A stretch of 64,000 bases of DNA from Smittia aterrima. Its lineage: Eukaryota > Arthropoda > Insecta > Diptera > Chironomidae. The notes below the pieces were generated by a model. That model was not told the DNA's origin, searched no databases, and saw only the letters and a list, made by a program, of their open reading frames with translations. The DNA lies in NCBI GenBank assembly GCA_033063855.1, contig CP093830.1, positions 23,126,854-23,190,853 of the forward strand. The letters run 5' to 3'. Below, one piece after another: positions 34,965-49,100 of the stretch. The translations under genes and the position numbers were made by a program. Every line of letters begins with the position of its first letter. Within the stretch, counting starts at the first letter, position 1.

Positions 34965-37900
34965 TTAGATTTTATAAAAATCTGCTTCGGAATCGTCTTG
35001 GCAAACGGTGACCGTAGAGTTAGTTGATGGACTCGTGTCCTTTACAAAACTGTTTTTCTTATTAAAAGATCTATCGAAAGACGATGGTCGCATTGAGGAG
35101 ATCGACGGCACTGTTGTCGAACTATCTAAACTAATCGTTTTTACAACTGAGTTAGATAACGAATCCATTTCCAGTTGTGTTTCTGATTCTAAGAATTCAC
35201 ACGCGGCTGAGCTTGAACCCGCTGATAATAACTGTTCACTACTTTGCTGTTGGATTGTGCTATTAATTAAGTCAATCTGGCTTTTTATGTTCTTACTGTC
35301 ATTGCGATTACTATTGAATCTAAAGTAAGATAACGAGAGCTGGCCAAATCCATACTGAGGTCCACAAAGTGATAGCAGACTCATCAAAAAGAATGTTGAA
35401 AAAATCCAACTTATAAACATACTTATCGAAAGAAATATTCCTAAAATATCAAAAAAGAATTTATAAAAATAAGGCTTTACATATGTCTTCAAATATTTTA
35501 CCGATTTGAATATAAGCTAAAACGCTCGAAGGTAGCATCAATAATCCAGAGACACCTATTTTAGAAGAATGAAAAACAAAATTGTAATTAGAATGAAAAG
35601 CGAAGTTTAAAAGCTATCTTACCTGTAGTAACAGCAGCCATAACTGTTGGTCCGATCATTCGAAATGCAAATCTGACTCTTGACTGACGATCACTTTCTT
35701 TTGAATAGCGGTATTGAACACCGTAATGTAAACTAAAGTCAACGGCTAACCCAATTGCGGTCGATACTGCGACACTCTCGAGAATGTTTAATTTCCATCC
35801 TAACAGCACAAGAGTTCCGACGATAGAGAAAATAGTTAACGTGATCGTGATGATTGCGTAGATCGAAACGAGCAAGTTGAGAGTTACCAGAGTGAGCACG
35901 CTAAACGCTAAGCACATGGATACAACAACAGCATTTAGCGTTCCTTTCGACAGAGCCAGTTGAAGGTCAAAGAAATCCAATTCGCTTACAAAAAATGCAT
36001 TTTTCATTCCTGGTGGTGCATTCGAGAGTTTTTCGTCAAACCAAGTCTCCACTGAAGTCACGAAACGTTTCATTTCATCAAATGAATGACTAAAAGACTG
36101 ATTGCTATCACATTCGATTACGAGAGCTTTCACATTCGTCACAATGCTTGTGTTAGTTCGATCAACTATTTGAAATTTCGGGCCGGCCACTCCAGGAATG
36201 AAGAACTCACGTGGAGTTTCATAAAGTGCCGATATCGATTCAGGTAAGCAATAATCGAAGACTTCTTGCGAAAATGGAAAAGGGGAGGCCTCGCAGCATG
36301 GAGTGCGGTCGATTTTGCTCATGCTGTCTTTACATTTTCGCGTCATCCAAGATATCAAATTTTCGATGAAACAGTTCGGTACGAGAAGTCCAAAAGACAT
36401 TTGGTAAAACGGCTGCTGCTTTAAGCTTCGGCAGAATTCTAGTAACCAAACTTGAGACTCGGGTGCTGATACATTGAATGAGTGATCAAGTTGAAGTTTT
36501 CCTCTCGATGTTGGATCCAGGTAATTTCCGTTGTCGATCGACTCAACGCCCCAAACAAAACGAATGGGTAACTTAAAACTTTCTGACGATGTATACATTT
36601 TTTCAAACCAGAAAAGCTCTTTGAACTTTAACTCGTAAACCTCGAAAGGATGGTTGATGGTGAATAGTCGGAATGTTGAGGTGTCAGGAAGTTCGAGCTT
36701 TGGCCAATAAAGAACAAAAACTGCACTAGACACTCCGAAAACTCCCAACAAGATCACCCACAGCAACGAATAGTTTATGACTAGCATGACGATGAATTCT
36801 TCGATACGTCCATTTAATTGATTGTAGAACTTCGCAAATTTGTCAACAGGCTTGGCGAAATACTTGAAGTTAATGAACCAGCTTCGGCTGAAGCAGTAAA
36901 TCCGTTCCGAGATCACAACCGATGCCGGTAACCAAGTTATCATAAGAAAATAATTTGCCATTACAGCTGTACCAGCGAAAATTCCAAAGCAACGCACCGC
37001 AGTGATAGAGCTGGCGTAAGAAGCATAGAAAGCTGCAGCTGTTGTTAGTGATGTCACGAGCATCGAAAGCGATGCATGCTCTAAGGTCTTTGCCATTACG
37101 CCAACAAGAGCATCCCTTGCATCAGATGCGTATGGATCGGAAGTAAATGATGATGAAGGTGTCAGTGGGCTGTTGATGGTTTTTTTTGCTCTTTCAATTT
37201 GAACGCTTTGCCATATTTTCATGAAAATGAAGGCATCGTCAGCACCAATTCCTACGATGACGATCAGCACAAGCAAATTCATAAAAGGGAAGAATTTCAG
37301 CTTGAAAATGATGACGTATATGAAGTAAGATATTCCCAATGACAACACTATAGCTATTACAGTGTTAATGGTGACAAAAAGCGATGAAGTATAGAGCCAC
37401 ATGGAGAGTAGAACAAATATTCCTCCGAGCCCAATAAGCCAACCATCTGACAGCAAACACTCGTCGAATAAAGCGTTCTTGATTCCCATATCAATCGCAA
37501 CAACTCCAACGAGATCAGTTTGTAGATTTTTCTTCATCAAATTATGATAGAACGGTAGGGCGTCTTTCCCTCTTGCAACGGGAAGAAACAACATTGCTGA
37601 ACTCAAATTTTCTACAGATTCATTGAGCTTTATGAAATCTCTGTCGGCCAGGAAATGCAACATGTTGTAAACGGCGTTGAACTGAGCACACTCGTCGCTA
37701 AAAAGAAAATTTTGTCAGTGATTTTTGATATTTTAAAGATTTAAATATTATTTGATTTCTATCCACTCTTCAGAAAAAATATATGCTTACGGTACTCGAC
37801 ACTTTGATTGAGAGCAGTCGTTATTCAATTTAAGGCCATGGTAATACTGGAAGCAGTCGAACAGCAAAGTCTTTGTCATTGCGACATCATCGTCCTGGTG

Positions 37901-38971
37901 ATAAAATATTTTTAAATTGTTATCGATTGAAGAATAAAATTAAACCTACGTTGATGTCAAAACAAGAAGTTTTGTTTGACAACAGGGCAACATAGTTCGG
38001 CAATGACCAGGGACGACAGCAATCATTCGATAGGATTTCTTTTTGGCAAATGTTATTATAACCACCAGTGTCGACAAGTTTCTGTTCAAGTTCACACATG
38101 GACAAAAGTGCATTTGCATCAAACATCGATTCGTTAACATTCCATCGAACTCGCTTGATCACGAAGTGGATGTATTCTTTATCTGAAACAAATTTACTAT
38201 CCATCTCACCACTTGCAAAAGAAATCTTAGTGGAACCTACTTGGATTTTCACAGAAGTATCCATCGCTATGATAGTCTGTTGAAGTAATCGGTGGAGGTT
38301 CGAGCTCGGAAAACTCTTGCCATTTCTTCTTTTTAATTTCCTTGTTTTTCTTATCAGTCTCTTCGTTATATGTTTTCATGTTAACTCCATAATCCCAGTG
38401 ATGACTGTGGCCTTCGCGAGACGAATTCATGTCGTTTCCCGTGTCTTCTGAATTATAAGCAATGTCAACATTAAAGCTTTTGTTGTTGCTTGTTGAGAAT
38501 TCTTTGAGAATTTTTATCTTTTCATCAAATTTCAATCTTAATTTCTTTTTCTGATGTCGGTTCTTGTTCTTTCGATGTTTCTGCTCAAACTCATGTTGCT
38601 GTATTTCCTTTGGATTGACAATCAATGAACCTGATTAGAAAGATAAAAAGAGAACAATAATAATGAATTAAGTCATACTTAGGAGTCGATCGAAACTATC
38701 CGCAGTCTTACCTGAAGGACGAGTTTCTTCCAAAAGATTTCTCCAAGTCGTAAGCTTTTTTGAAATTTCAGTGCCGCGAGCTTCAAAACCAAGTGTAGGC
38801 TACAATATATAAATTAATTATTTTTGCAATCTTTAATTAAAATATCCGTACATCACTAAAATCTGGTGGACTTTTCAGCAGGAGCGCTGTTAGGATGCAG
38901 GAAACACTGAACAGGAATATTACGAAAAGCACCAACACAGGACGAAAAACCAGGAGCTTGTAGAAAATCAT
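34965..38971 (-). CDS. disp: Dispatched (RND/Patched-family Hedgehog exporter)
   Basis: Eight exons (minus): 38971-38852, 38799-38712, 38630-38241, 38182-37950, 37894-37791, 37697-35623, 35555-35502 and 35440-34965, giving 1,179 residues, close to fly Dispatched. The protein has a first membrane helix (about 7-32), a large extracellular loop, a sterol-sensing-like block of five helices, a second loop, and the mirrored second set. The RND proton/sodium-relay motifs are present: GIGADDAF in TM4 (about 461-468) and GLAVDFSLHYG in TM10. Dispatched releases cholesterol-modified Hedgehog from producing cells using a cation gradient. A basic, Lys/Gln-rich insert lies in the first loop (about 85-130). 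The intron at 38183-38240 is placed by phase and by restoring CENPNKEYIHFVIKR; reading through it gives an early stop. The C-terminal tail is Ser/Thr-rich and probably cytoplasmic. Confidence 0.92.
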
Positions 38972-40038
38972 TTTGTTTCACGTTCCATGTTGTCGCACTC
39001 TTTAAAACGAATCAAATTCTCAGAAAAACATTAGATAAAAAAAGTTTGTCTTTCAAGTCTCATCTAATCCACCAGATGTCACTAAATTTCATGTTTCGGG
39101 GGTTTTTCTACGACGAGTTTAAATAAATTAGTCAACTGAAAAAAAGATGAATTTAGCTAAATTAAGCCTTCTAACCAAGGCATAAGTGTTAAGTTAATAA
39201 CTATTAATGATCTAAATCATGGTAACCACAAGAATAAAGCGCTATACGTCGATTAAATGCTGCAAGTTTTATTGATTTTTAAATGAATTACATTTTTATT
39301 TCTCAATTGCTTCTTAATACCTAATAAACTTCTTCTTTCATCGTTGAACAAATATTTCAAAATTCTGATAGGAAATAAATCACTTGCTTTCACTTGGAAA
39401 AATATCAATTAAAATGCGGAAAAAAACTTTGAGTGTAAAGAAATAAATAATATTTATCATGATCGACTAGCATTCAATATTTTTTAAAATAAAACACATT
39501 TCATTCTTGGCTGTAACTTAAATATGTTCGGCAAAAACTTCACTCAACTCTAAAACTCTCTTAGAAAATAATGCGGACTTCTTAGTGCCAATTGGTTATT
39601 TGCTTCATTGTTTTACTTCGTTTATTTGCTATGTGCATTTCTTGATTTTGATCTGCTGTTAAGTGCAAAAATATAACACTTTAAATGTCCCTTTAAACTA
39701 TTTTTGGTTTGTTTTTGATTTCGTAGTGTGTAGGCCTGATTAAACTTGCTTGAAGAAATGATAACCGAGTGGGTGTGGAGTGAAATCACAAGCTCAACTA
39801 CGATATTTAATTAATTGGCATACTAAATCGACTAATAAACGAGTAGAAACTCCGTTGAGGTGGTTGCGAGCCATGGCTCATGGCGTTTTATAAATTAGTC
39901 GTCGATATTTTCATTCCTTGAGATAAATTTATTTCTCAAAGTACTAAAACATCGCCGATAAATTTGCCGCCAGGAAAATTGAAAAATTGTTAAAATTACG
40001 TAAATGTTTGTTTTCATTAGGAATTCGTGTCGCTTGTT
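38972..40038. other. gene-free stretch between ANKRD50-like 3' end and dispatched
   Basis: This stretch holds the dispatched 5' region and the 3' UTR of the next gene on the same strand. It is A+T-rich, with a 12-base palindrome GAGCCATGGCTC near 39870. No exon is seen. Confidence 0.5.
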
Positions 40039-43000
40039 TTACATTTGACTCTCCTTTCTCCACTGAAACGTCGAAGATTTTACGCCAATACTCGACGATC
40101 CCTGGCTTCCTGAGGTGATGTAGTTGTTGGTACGTCTAATCAAATTTGCTGCTGAGTCGATTCGATTACGAATAAGACGCATCGCTGGATTCGTAGCGAT
40201 TCCACTTCGTTTATTAGATTTGCTAAAATTTTAGAAAATAAAATCTAGAAATCTTTCTTATCTTGTTTAACTGCTTACGCTTCTTTCTCCTTTTGCTCTT
40301 TAATGTTATTTCCCAAAATAATTCTCATGTGAGTATCACGAGCGAAATGATCAGAGTTTACTGAAGTCAAATTATTGCTCATCGTAGGGTCGTCATGAGG
40401 CGAACTCAAGTCGCTGCTTGGCGAATGCGGGGGAGTAGCGTAAAGCGGTGACATACAATCGAACAGATCAGCTTCATTCACATTACGAACATGATTGTCA
40501 TGATATTCTTCTACATTTGGAAGGACTTGAGCATGTTTCTTTCCGTTTCCAGTTGCAGCTGCCGCTTGAATAATGTGTGAGCTTTTCGAGTTGTGATGTC
40601 GAGAGTGCTTTTGGAGTTGTTGGGTGAACGAAATCGGAGCCTAAAATTGAAAACAATTAGATAACACTAAAACAAGAAACTTTTTGTTTTACAAAAAACC
40701 TCATTGCTGCTTCCAGTTGATTGACTTGAAATAACGCTTTTTCTTTTTTTTGCACTGCTCGTGTCAGAGTGCATTGTATTCTCGTAAAAATTACTGCTCT
40801 GCGTTGAGGTCGTAGCGTGATTTCCATGTCCGTGTCCGATGCTATTAGCAGCTAGAAGGTTTGGATTATGTGGTGTGTTGGGTGAAGGTTGAAGAATTGA
40901 TTTTTCGTGAGGCTTATCCGGTGATTTAAGATGTAAGTTCGGATTGTGATCGTCTGTGTTTAAAAGTAGATTGGTTAAACGTAAAAATATTTAACTACAA
41001 TAAACTCACTCTTTGCATGATTCTCCAGTATTTTAATAACTCCATTGCGATTTGACTTACTAGCCAATTTGTAGGGCGTTCGGCCACAATGATCAGATTT
41101 CAGCGGATTAGCCCCAAATTGAAGAAGAACTGAAACACACTCTTCATGTCCTTCTTGCGCAGATATACCAAGAGCAGAAGCTCCTTGCTTGCAAGCGTGA
41201 TCAGGAATGGCGCCGTAGTACAACAAGAGTTGCATTACTTCATGATTTCCTTGCCATGCTGAAAGTATTAAATTGTTTTAATTGAAAATATTTTCTGTAT
41301 TTGTTTGACTTACCACAAGAATGCAATGGCGAACGACTTTCAAGATCAAGCGCATTCACATCAGCATTTCCTATTGTTATCAGCATCTTGACCATATCAA
41401 CATGGCCCTGAAGGAGAATTAAATTTAATTTCATGGCATATTTAGGTTTTTACTTTTAATTTACCTGCCATGAAGCTACATGAAGCGCTGTTCGTCCTTC
41501 GCTGTCAGATATATTGACGTTGACGTTTGAGAAGTCAAGAAGGAATTTAACAACTTTAAGTTTATTCTCGAGAGCAAGAATGTAAAGAGTTGTTCGAGAA
41601 TCAGCGTCTTTTAAGTTGACGTCACATCCGTACTTGAGCAACGTTTGGATGCACTCAAAATGACTTTCAAGACATGCCAATCTAAAAGCTGTTTTGCCGT
41701 CGTGAGCTCTCTGATCGATACAAGCGCAATGAACATCCATTAAAGCTTTAATGACTGTGTTGTGACCTTCTTGAGCAGCAAGGTGGAGAGCACACTTTCC
41801 TTCATTGTCACACTCATCGATCTTGGCTCCTGATTCGAGAAGCTGAACACAAATGTCAGCGTACCCTTCAAATGCAGCGTAATGGAGTGGGGTCCAACCA
41901 GCGTTATCTCGATGTGTCTCATCTAATCCACGATCAAGTAATTGACGAACTGTCTCAAGATTTCCTTGAGCTGCTGATACACTGAGACATGTTCGACCTT
42001 CCGAATCCATGCAATCAATTCCACATCCCCAAAATAAAAGCAACTTCACGACTTGAGCATGACCACTTGTACAAGCTGCCCAAAGCGGCGTTCTTCCCAT
42101 GTGATCAGCGAGATCGGGATCAGCTAATGACTCCAGTAGAAGTTCACAAATCTCGGCATTTCCTTCAAATGAAGAAACAAGGAGAGGTGACATGCCTTCG
42201 TTGTCTGTTTGGTCTGTATTAGCTCCAAACTCGAGTAAAGTGCTAATGACTTTGCTATAGCCACTTGATCCGCAAAGGGCCGCAACACAGAGAGCATTAC
42301 GACCGTCCAAGTCCGTGTGATTAACAACTGCGTCGTTTTGCAGTAATATCTCAACAATGTCGTAATGTCCCATGTAAGACGCTGCGATTAAACTGGTTCT
42401 CCCTTGACGGTCAATTGAGTTGACATTAGCACAAGCTGCAATCAAAATTCTAACAATGTCTTCGTTCCCACTCCACGAAGCTGCTCTCAAAGCTGTTCTT
42501 CCTTCTTTATCTGCTCGATCGATATCGCAGTTTTCATGACCAATCAATGCACGAACAACTTCAGTGTGACCACCCCAAGCTGCTGATCTCAAAGGACTCC
42601 AACCATCAGCTTAAAATGAAATACGAAAATTCAAAGCTTATTCAAGTAAATGGCATGAAAAATTTTACCATCTGCGTGATTAACATCGACTCCAACTTTC
42701 TTTCGGCTTGTTGTCGGATCAATCTGAAAAAAACATACATTCACTACAAGTTCGCAACATTTCAATCAAGAATAGTCTCACCCAGTTGTACTCTAATAAA
42801 AGTTTCACAATTTCTATGTGACCGTTTCGCGCTGCAATGTTGAGGGCAGTTTGACCATTATGATCTTCTATTTCCAGATCGATTGGACCTTTGCAAGCAC
42901 GAAGAGCACGTTCCATTAACCCGTGATTTCCATCGTTAGCAAGAATGTGAATGAATGCTTTGCCCTTATGCATTTCAACATCAATACGTTCATATTGAGT

Positions 43001-46000
43001 TGAGTTCCCGTTGCCTGAGTAATCGTCAGTTAAAGCTTCGACATTTGAGACTTTCTGTTCAACCATGCAACTCTTCTCACTCGATATCAACAGTTCTGCA
43101 AGTTCTGAGTCCATAGTTTGCGATTTGTCTGACGGAAGCGGTGAGTTCATCATAGACGACTCGCATGAAAGTTGTGAATCCAGATTATTGATTCCCGTTT
43201 CCATTAGAAGCTTCAAGACTTTTGTATCAGTAGGCAAACTTGGTTTAAAGAAGTCACCAAGAAAACCGGTGAAATCAACAGCAAGTTGTCCTGTCAAATG
43301 AAGTTGGATCATCTTTCGTGTACGCTGGGCTTGATTTAAATCAAACTGGAATTCGCCTTCACAAGTCTTGCAACAGTTGAGTGCGTTGGAGTAGAAGCAA
43401 TCGCTAAGATTAGCTTTCGATTCGAGAAGAATTAGCAGCACGTCAAGTTGAGAGTTCTTTGTCGAGAGATATTCAGCTGATTTAATGAGGTGATAAACAT
43501 ATTCGCGAACTTTGTTTGGACAGAGCTGGTCGCTAATTAAAGTGTAGAACATCGCAATCATCAAATGTCCTTCATTCAAGTCGCACAAAAACTTCTTTGT
43601 GCTAAACTTTACATCGATGAGCCACTCACAGAATGAGTTGTGGAAGATTTTAATCGTTTCTCGTTCATCATCAAATTCAAGTATGTTCTTCATAAGTTCA
43701 AGTCGTTTTTCAAACTCCTCATAGTCAATTGCATAATTGTGAGCCCTCAAGCAATTAAACACGAAATTTTTGTCAACGGCGTCAGTACACGCAAGCAAAA
43801 TATTCAAAATTGGACGAATTTTTGTGTATTGCTTTTTGTTGAATGATTTCTGACAAAGATAAAGGAAGAGACCATAGAGCGTGCAGGGTATCAATTTGAT
43901 CTCTCGAAAGGTGAAGAAATTTTCTTTAATGCCACTCATGACTTTCCGTAAATAGAGCAAACATCCATTTGACTTGATATAAAGTTGATTTAGACTGTCA
44001 ATGATTTCTTTGTTGAGGTTAATACCGCGAAAATCAACATTTAGACGATTGATGATGTACTGCTGGACGTCTTTGACGACGTGACTCTTCCTGAGATCAT
44101 CGAGAGTGAGTTTCTTAAAGCCGGAGAAGAGCTTTGTGATGTGTTTGTTTTGTTTTTTCGCAGTACAGACGAGGAATAGCCATTTTGGCAATAAGTGAAT
44201 GTGATTTGATAGTAGCTCTGCAATGTTACGACTCTTTGTATTGTTCTTCTTGTTTAAAGTCGTAATGAGCGTACCATCGTTTAGGTAGTTCTCATCGATT
44301 GAGTCAATAAGTATAAGTTGGGCGGTTTTTGGTGGAGCTAGTTCGAGTAATGGAAACAATATCGCTTTCTTGAAACAGTCGTCAGGATTTTTCTCTATGT
44401 TATCTACGATCAGCGACTCAAAGATTTCAGGATTTTGTTGTAACATGTTGTAATAAGCATCGGCAAGAACAGTTCGACAATCTTTAATCTTAGGAAGTGG
44501 AGGTGGTCGATCTGATTTTGGATCATCTTCGTCCAAGACGACATTAACTTGAATAGAATCAACTGCATCGATCGATTTACTTGAATCGTTTTCAGTTGCT
44601 TCTCGCAACTCGTTCGCAATATCTTCTTCGAGTTTTTGATCATCAACATCTGCAATTCCTTCTCCGCCACCAGTTTGAATTGATTCGTTAGAGACTTCGA
44701 CTGGTGGCGATGAGTTCTTTAGTTGTTTCTGTCCAATTTTTACTGGAATTTTCGACTTCTTGTTTGGACTTTTTTCTGTTTTGCATCCATCAACATCTGC
44801 TTTAGTTGAGTCCACTTGTTTCTGTAGGGGTGGATGTGTTGTGTATTTTGATGCTTCATTATACTCGCCATCGCTATCATTTGGGAATGATTGCTGTCGA
44901 ACAATTTTTGATTTGCTTTGACAGAACTCTGCGACACGCTCGTTCAATTTCATTTCACTTAGAATCATTTCTTCAAGCTCATGATCGACTAAAGGTGATG
45001 ATGAAGCAGGTTTGATTTTATCTTTCTTGTTAGTCGCACAACCTTCTTCTTCGTTCTTGTTCCACAAACTTGAGAAACTTAAAATCTGTAAAACCATGTT
45101 TCGAATAAAGATACTGAGACTATGACAACTAGGATTCTGACTGTTGACGAAATAGAAAGAAAGCAACCGACGATTGAGCAAGCCTTTCGTGCCATTCGAT
45201 CCATTAATAATGTCGTTGCAGATCGTTGTTTTACCGCTGCCATTTGAACCAAGAACTAGATATCCTACTATAGGTAAGTTTGAATTTTGCATTAATTGTT
45301 GATTACTGACGCCAGCAACAGGAATCGTTGGTGGAAGTTTTTTGAAAGCTTTCTGTTCGAGGGACATTGCAATCTTCTTTAAAACCCATTCACGATTCAG
45401 ATCAACAGTAGCTGTTGTTGGAATTAACCGAGTTGAGATGCTTGGCGGTGCAAAAGGAACGTGTGTTGATGATATCTTTGATTGAAAGTCGACAAGCTTA
45501 TTAATAAGCTTTTCAGTTTCTTCCAAATCACCACATGGTTCAATTGAATCCTCAAGGTTGATGAGATTGCTCTGCAATTCATTATCTTCTCTCGAAGCAT
45601 TCATAAGTTCTTCTTCGACAATGTTATGATCTTTCAAAACATTCTGGTTAACGAGGTTTACGAAATGTTCCTTGCGAGCTAGATAAGAGAAACTCGATCC
45701 GATGTGTTCTTTCCCCGGTGGTTCCATCTTCTTGTGCATGTGGGCGGTGTCCTTAAGAAAATCCTTTATTCGGTTCTCTCCAAGTTCGCTGTTTAGAAAA
45801 GTTCGATCCATGAGGGTTTTGAGTTCGGGGTCATCAACTCCAATGCTATTGTTGTGATGATTGAGGTTGCTTATTTTTTCACCATCCAAGCTTGGAGACT
45901 TTCGCGATTTGTGTCGATCAGATTTGCGTAATGGCGTCGCATAAAGAGCGTCTTTGTGATTCATCAGGTTATTCATTGGTACATTATCGTTGTTATTGGA

Positions 46001-46150
46001 TATCTTCACCAGTTTATTAGACTCATCGTTGTCTGGAAACATGTTTGGAGTTACATGTTTCTTGTTATTGTTTACCACCAATCCCTCAACAACTTCTGGT
46101 ATATTCTCATAGATATCATCGTTCAACTGTGATGGTGATTTCGTTGACAT
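40039..46150 (-). CDS. ANKRD50: ANKRD50-like P-loop/ankyrin-repeat protein
   Basis: Eight coding exons (minus): 46150-42782, 42723-42669, 42609-41465, 41407-41314, 41258-41010, 40953-40700, 40640-40279 and 40222-40039, giving 1,903 residues. A low-complexity N-terminus (1-250) leads into a P-loop NTPase with Walker A GSNGSGKT (301-308) and Walker B LILIDSIDE. A winged-helix-like segment and then about 16 ankyrin repeats (about 1,060-1,637) follow, and a Ser/His-rich tail. This order is that of ANKRD50, which in mammals works with SNX27-retromer in endosome-to-surface recycling; the fly function is inferred. An acidic insert between Walker A and B (about 370-560) is variable-looking. A splice acceptor at 46166 implies a noncoding 5' exon. 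The 40700 donor (GAG/GTTTTT) is weak but needed for phase. Confidence 0.87.
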
Positions 46151-49100
46151 TTCAATACAGCAATGTCTAGAAAAAAAAATTAGATATGTTTAAAATTAAG
46201 AATTGTAAATAATAAATGTTGATTAAATTCTTTTTCATTTTAACTGATTTCATGATTAGCTGTGATTTATATCTAACTGAATTGACAATATATTACGATA
46301 TAAGGAGGGCTGAGCCGAGCAGTTATATTTTTTCAAAATCAGGGTTTGCGAATGTTTGACAATGAACCGAAATTTTATAAATTGAATGAGCACTTATGTA
46401 GTTCAATATTTTCCATGATAATGATCAGAAATATTCAATGACATCAAGAGTTTTTTCTTTCTTTGGAAATAGTTGTTTGATCAGTTTTAATCGGTCAGCG
46501 GCATAGGAAAGAAAGACGGAACACATGGTTATGTTTATGTTATAGAAATATTTCTCGAGAGGTATAACGAGCTGAAATACGCAATTCTGCGGATGAAAAT
46601 AAACACAAAATGCAGCTTCGTTGAGGAATCGCAGCAGCGCCTCTTTTCATTTCCATTAACAACATTTTGAAATGCAATTAATCGACGTCAGCTGTCATGA
46701 TCGTAGAACACTTTGACCAACACTTCAACTCTTAACAAAATCACGTTGACATCGACATGACAGCCTTCTGAATAATAAATTTCTAATACGTCGACAATGA
46801 AGAAATTTTCTAAAAGCATCATCTAATTTTGAATTTTTTGAAGGAAAATGTTAGGGACAAAAATAACTTTTTATGTTTTTTAGCCGAATCAAAGTTGACA
46901 CATCTTTGAAACACAAAAGGTATAAAACTAACTGCTATTAATTGTATTAGCTACCTATACTGAATTATATTTTCACTTAATTTGTAAAAGTGTTTTTCTA
47001 TTTGAGAGAGATTTATCTGTCATCGAATTTTGTTCGGTTGCAATCACAACGAGGAATTCTTAATTTTTAGACATTTTTCTTTTCGGTTTAAGATGTAAAG
47101 TTCAGGGTAATCAATAAATCTCGATTGACACGTGAAAAAGAGAATTTTTTTATAAGCTTCAACATAGCCACAACAAATGTTTGCTCGATAGTTGATTAAA
47201 TCATTACATTCGCTTAACCACATGACCAATTAATTCCATATCCAAATAAACGCTGTGTTGATACGAGGAAATTAAGTTGAATCTTTTGTGAGTGGCCTAA
47301 TGTGATACAGATCTGGTCTCATGTGTTAGCTTGCGTCGGCAATAAGACCGAGGAAATCCTCTACGACTCGAGTGTCATTCATTCAATCAGCAACAATCTT
47401 CAATCACATCGAAATAAACGCACGCAAGAAACTCAAAGCGAACAAACAGAAAACCGATAATAAAATTGTTTTTATGAATCTACTCATTACTTGATTACAG
47501 GGCTCCGTGATCGTTGAGATACCCCCAAGTATCAATAATAACGCATACAAGCCGCTGGCTTTGTCAATTTGTGGAGAGATGTAAAAGTAAATATATATTG
47601 AGCTAAATAGAAGAGTCCTGCACTTATTCTTATGAATCGTAAAATCATTCCGGCGCCGTAAAGCATAAAATCAAATGAACTTTTCTAACTGATAAACTAT
47701 TTGTCTCAAATCGATTTAAAACGAAAAGAAGAGAATTTTTACTGAATGGATAAAAATGAGTAAACGAAAGGCTTCCGAAATTTTAGCGAAGTCATAAATG
47801 AAGCGATAATGTTCTTTACTATGCATTGATTTTCTTGGTGCAATTATGTTCAAGAATGAATGCCGTCAATAAATCGTTATTATCGATTTATTTTTTTATC
47901 GAGACGACGAATAACATTTTGGCATCAAATGGCTAAGGAGCCGTTGGTTTTCTGCTTCCTCGAACATTGCATTCATCCAATTGCAGTCTGACAGTCTGTG
48001 AGGTGTATCATTTTCTAGTTTCTTCGTCGTTTTGCCGTATGCACGCTGAAAGTTCAACAAACCCTGCGAGCGAAGTCTGTTGTCAAAGGTTTTTCGTTTA
48101 ATCTAAATTTATGATGTACCGTCAGAGCTAGTAACAAATTCCAAGCGATGCGATCAGATTAGTTTAAATAGATTTCCTGATTAAACGCTTAAAATAAAAA
48201 AAATCAATAACTAAGGCATGAGCTTAAATCTAAATCAAAAATTATGACACAAAAAAAATTGGTTAGGTTGAAAAATTAAGAAGGAATGGTTTTTGAAAGG
48301 CGTTGAGATATCTCGGGCGAACGACTTGTAAATCGTCGTTCAATATAAAACTTTGCTTTGTGTATGATACAAACACAGTGAGCGTTACATTAAGAAGCCG
48401 ATAATTATTTTGCTTGAGGATTGAGAAGAAGTTTAAACATCCTTCAGACTCTTTTTCATTTTGGTAACTTACCATTAATTGTTTATTAAGTCTTGTGATT
48501 TCTAGGATTTCGTGCTTATTTCACGGGTTCCTTAGTCTACCATTTAAGAGAATTTTTTTTAAAATATCATTTCTTCTAGCTTTTTGTTAATTGATAAAAG
48601 TTTTATCGTAAAAAGATTAATTATAGTAATTTCTCCAAACAACTTCAACAGCTAATTTACAGCAGAATCATTCACCCTATAAATGTGAACGTATGAAAAT
48701 ATTCGATTATTGTTTTTTTTCTCTAATTAGTGCCTTCAGCGTTGGAAACTATAGAATTCACCTTTGAAGGAATGACCGGCTTCGTTCGAAAAGAAACGTT
48801 AACACACAGTCTAGCGACGCACATGTGGATGTTTAAATTGGGTGAATGAAAGATTGATGACATAACAGCGATGAAAAATGTTTTTGGGTTTGGTAGATTA
48901 TGGAGTCGTTTGTGCTACAATTTTTCATGCAAAAATAAATTTTTGACAAAAAGTTTTTGTTGCTCCGCTATTGTCTCATCGCAGTTCAACGATTCCCATA
49001 CGTGTTTCTATGCCCCCGCTGCGCTCAGAGACGAACATCGTCAATTCGCACATCGCCGCTTCGACAGTTCCCGTCCCTTACATAAGACCAACTGCTCTAC

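Noticed and set aside
38183..38240. Frameshift in dispatched where two overlapping frames meet.
   Set aside because: A 58-base GT-AG intron with a good pyrimidine tract joins the frames and restores the expected protein.
47508..47585. Exon-like plus-strand segment after ATTACAG, open for about 26 codons to a stop.
   Set aside because: No upstream coding exon or recognisable protein accompanies it.
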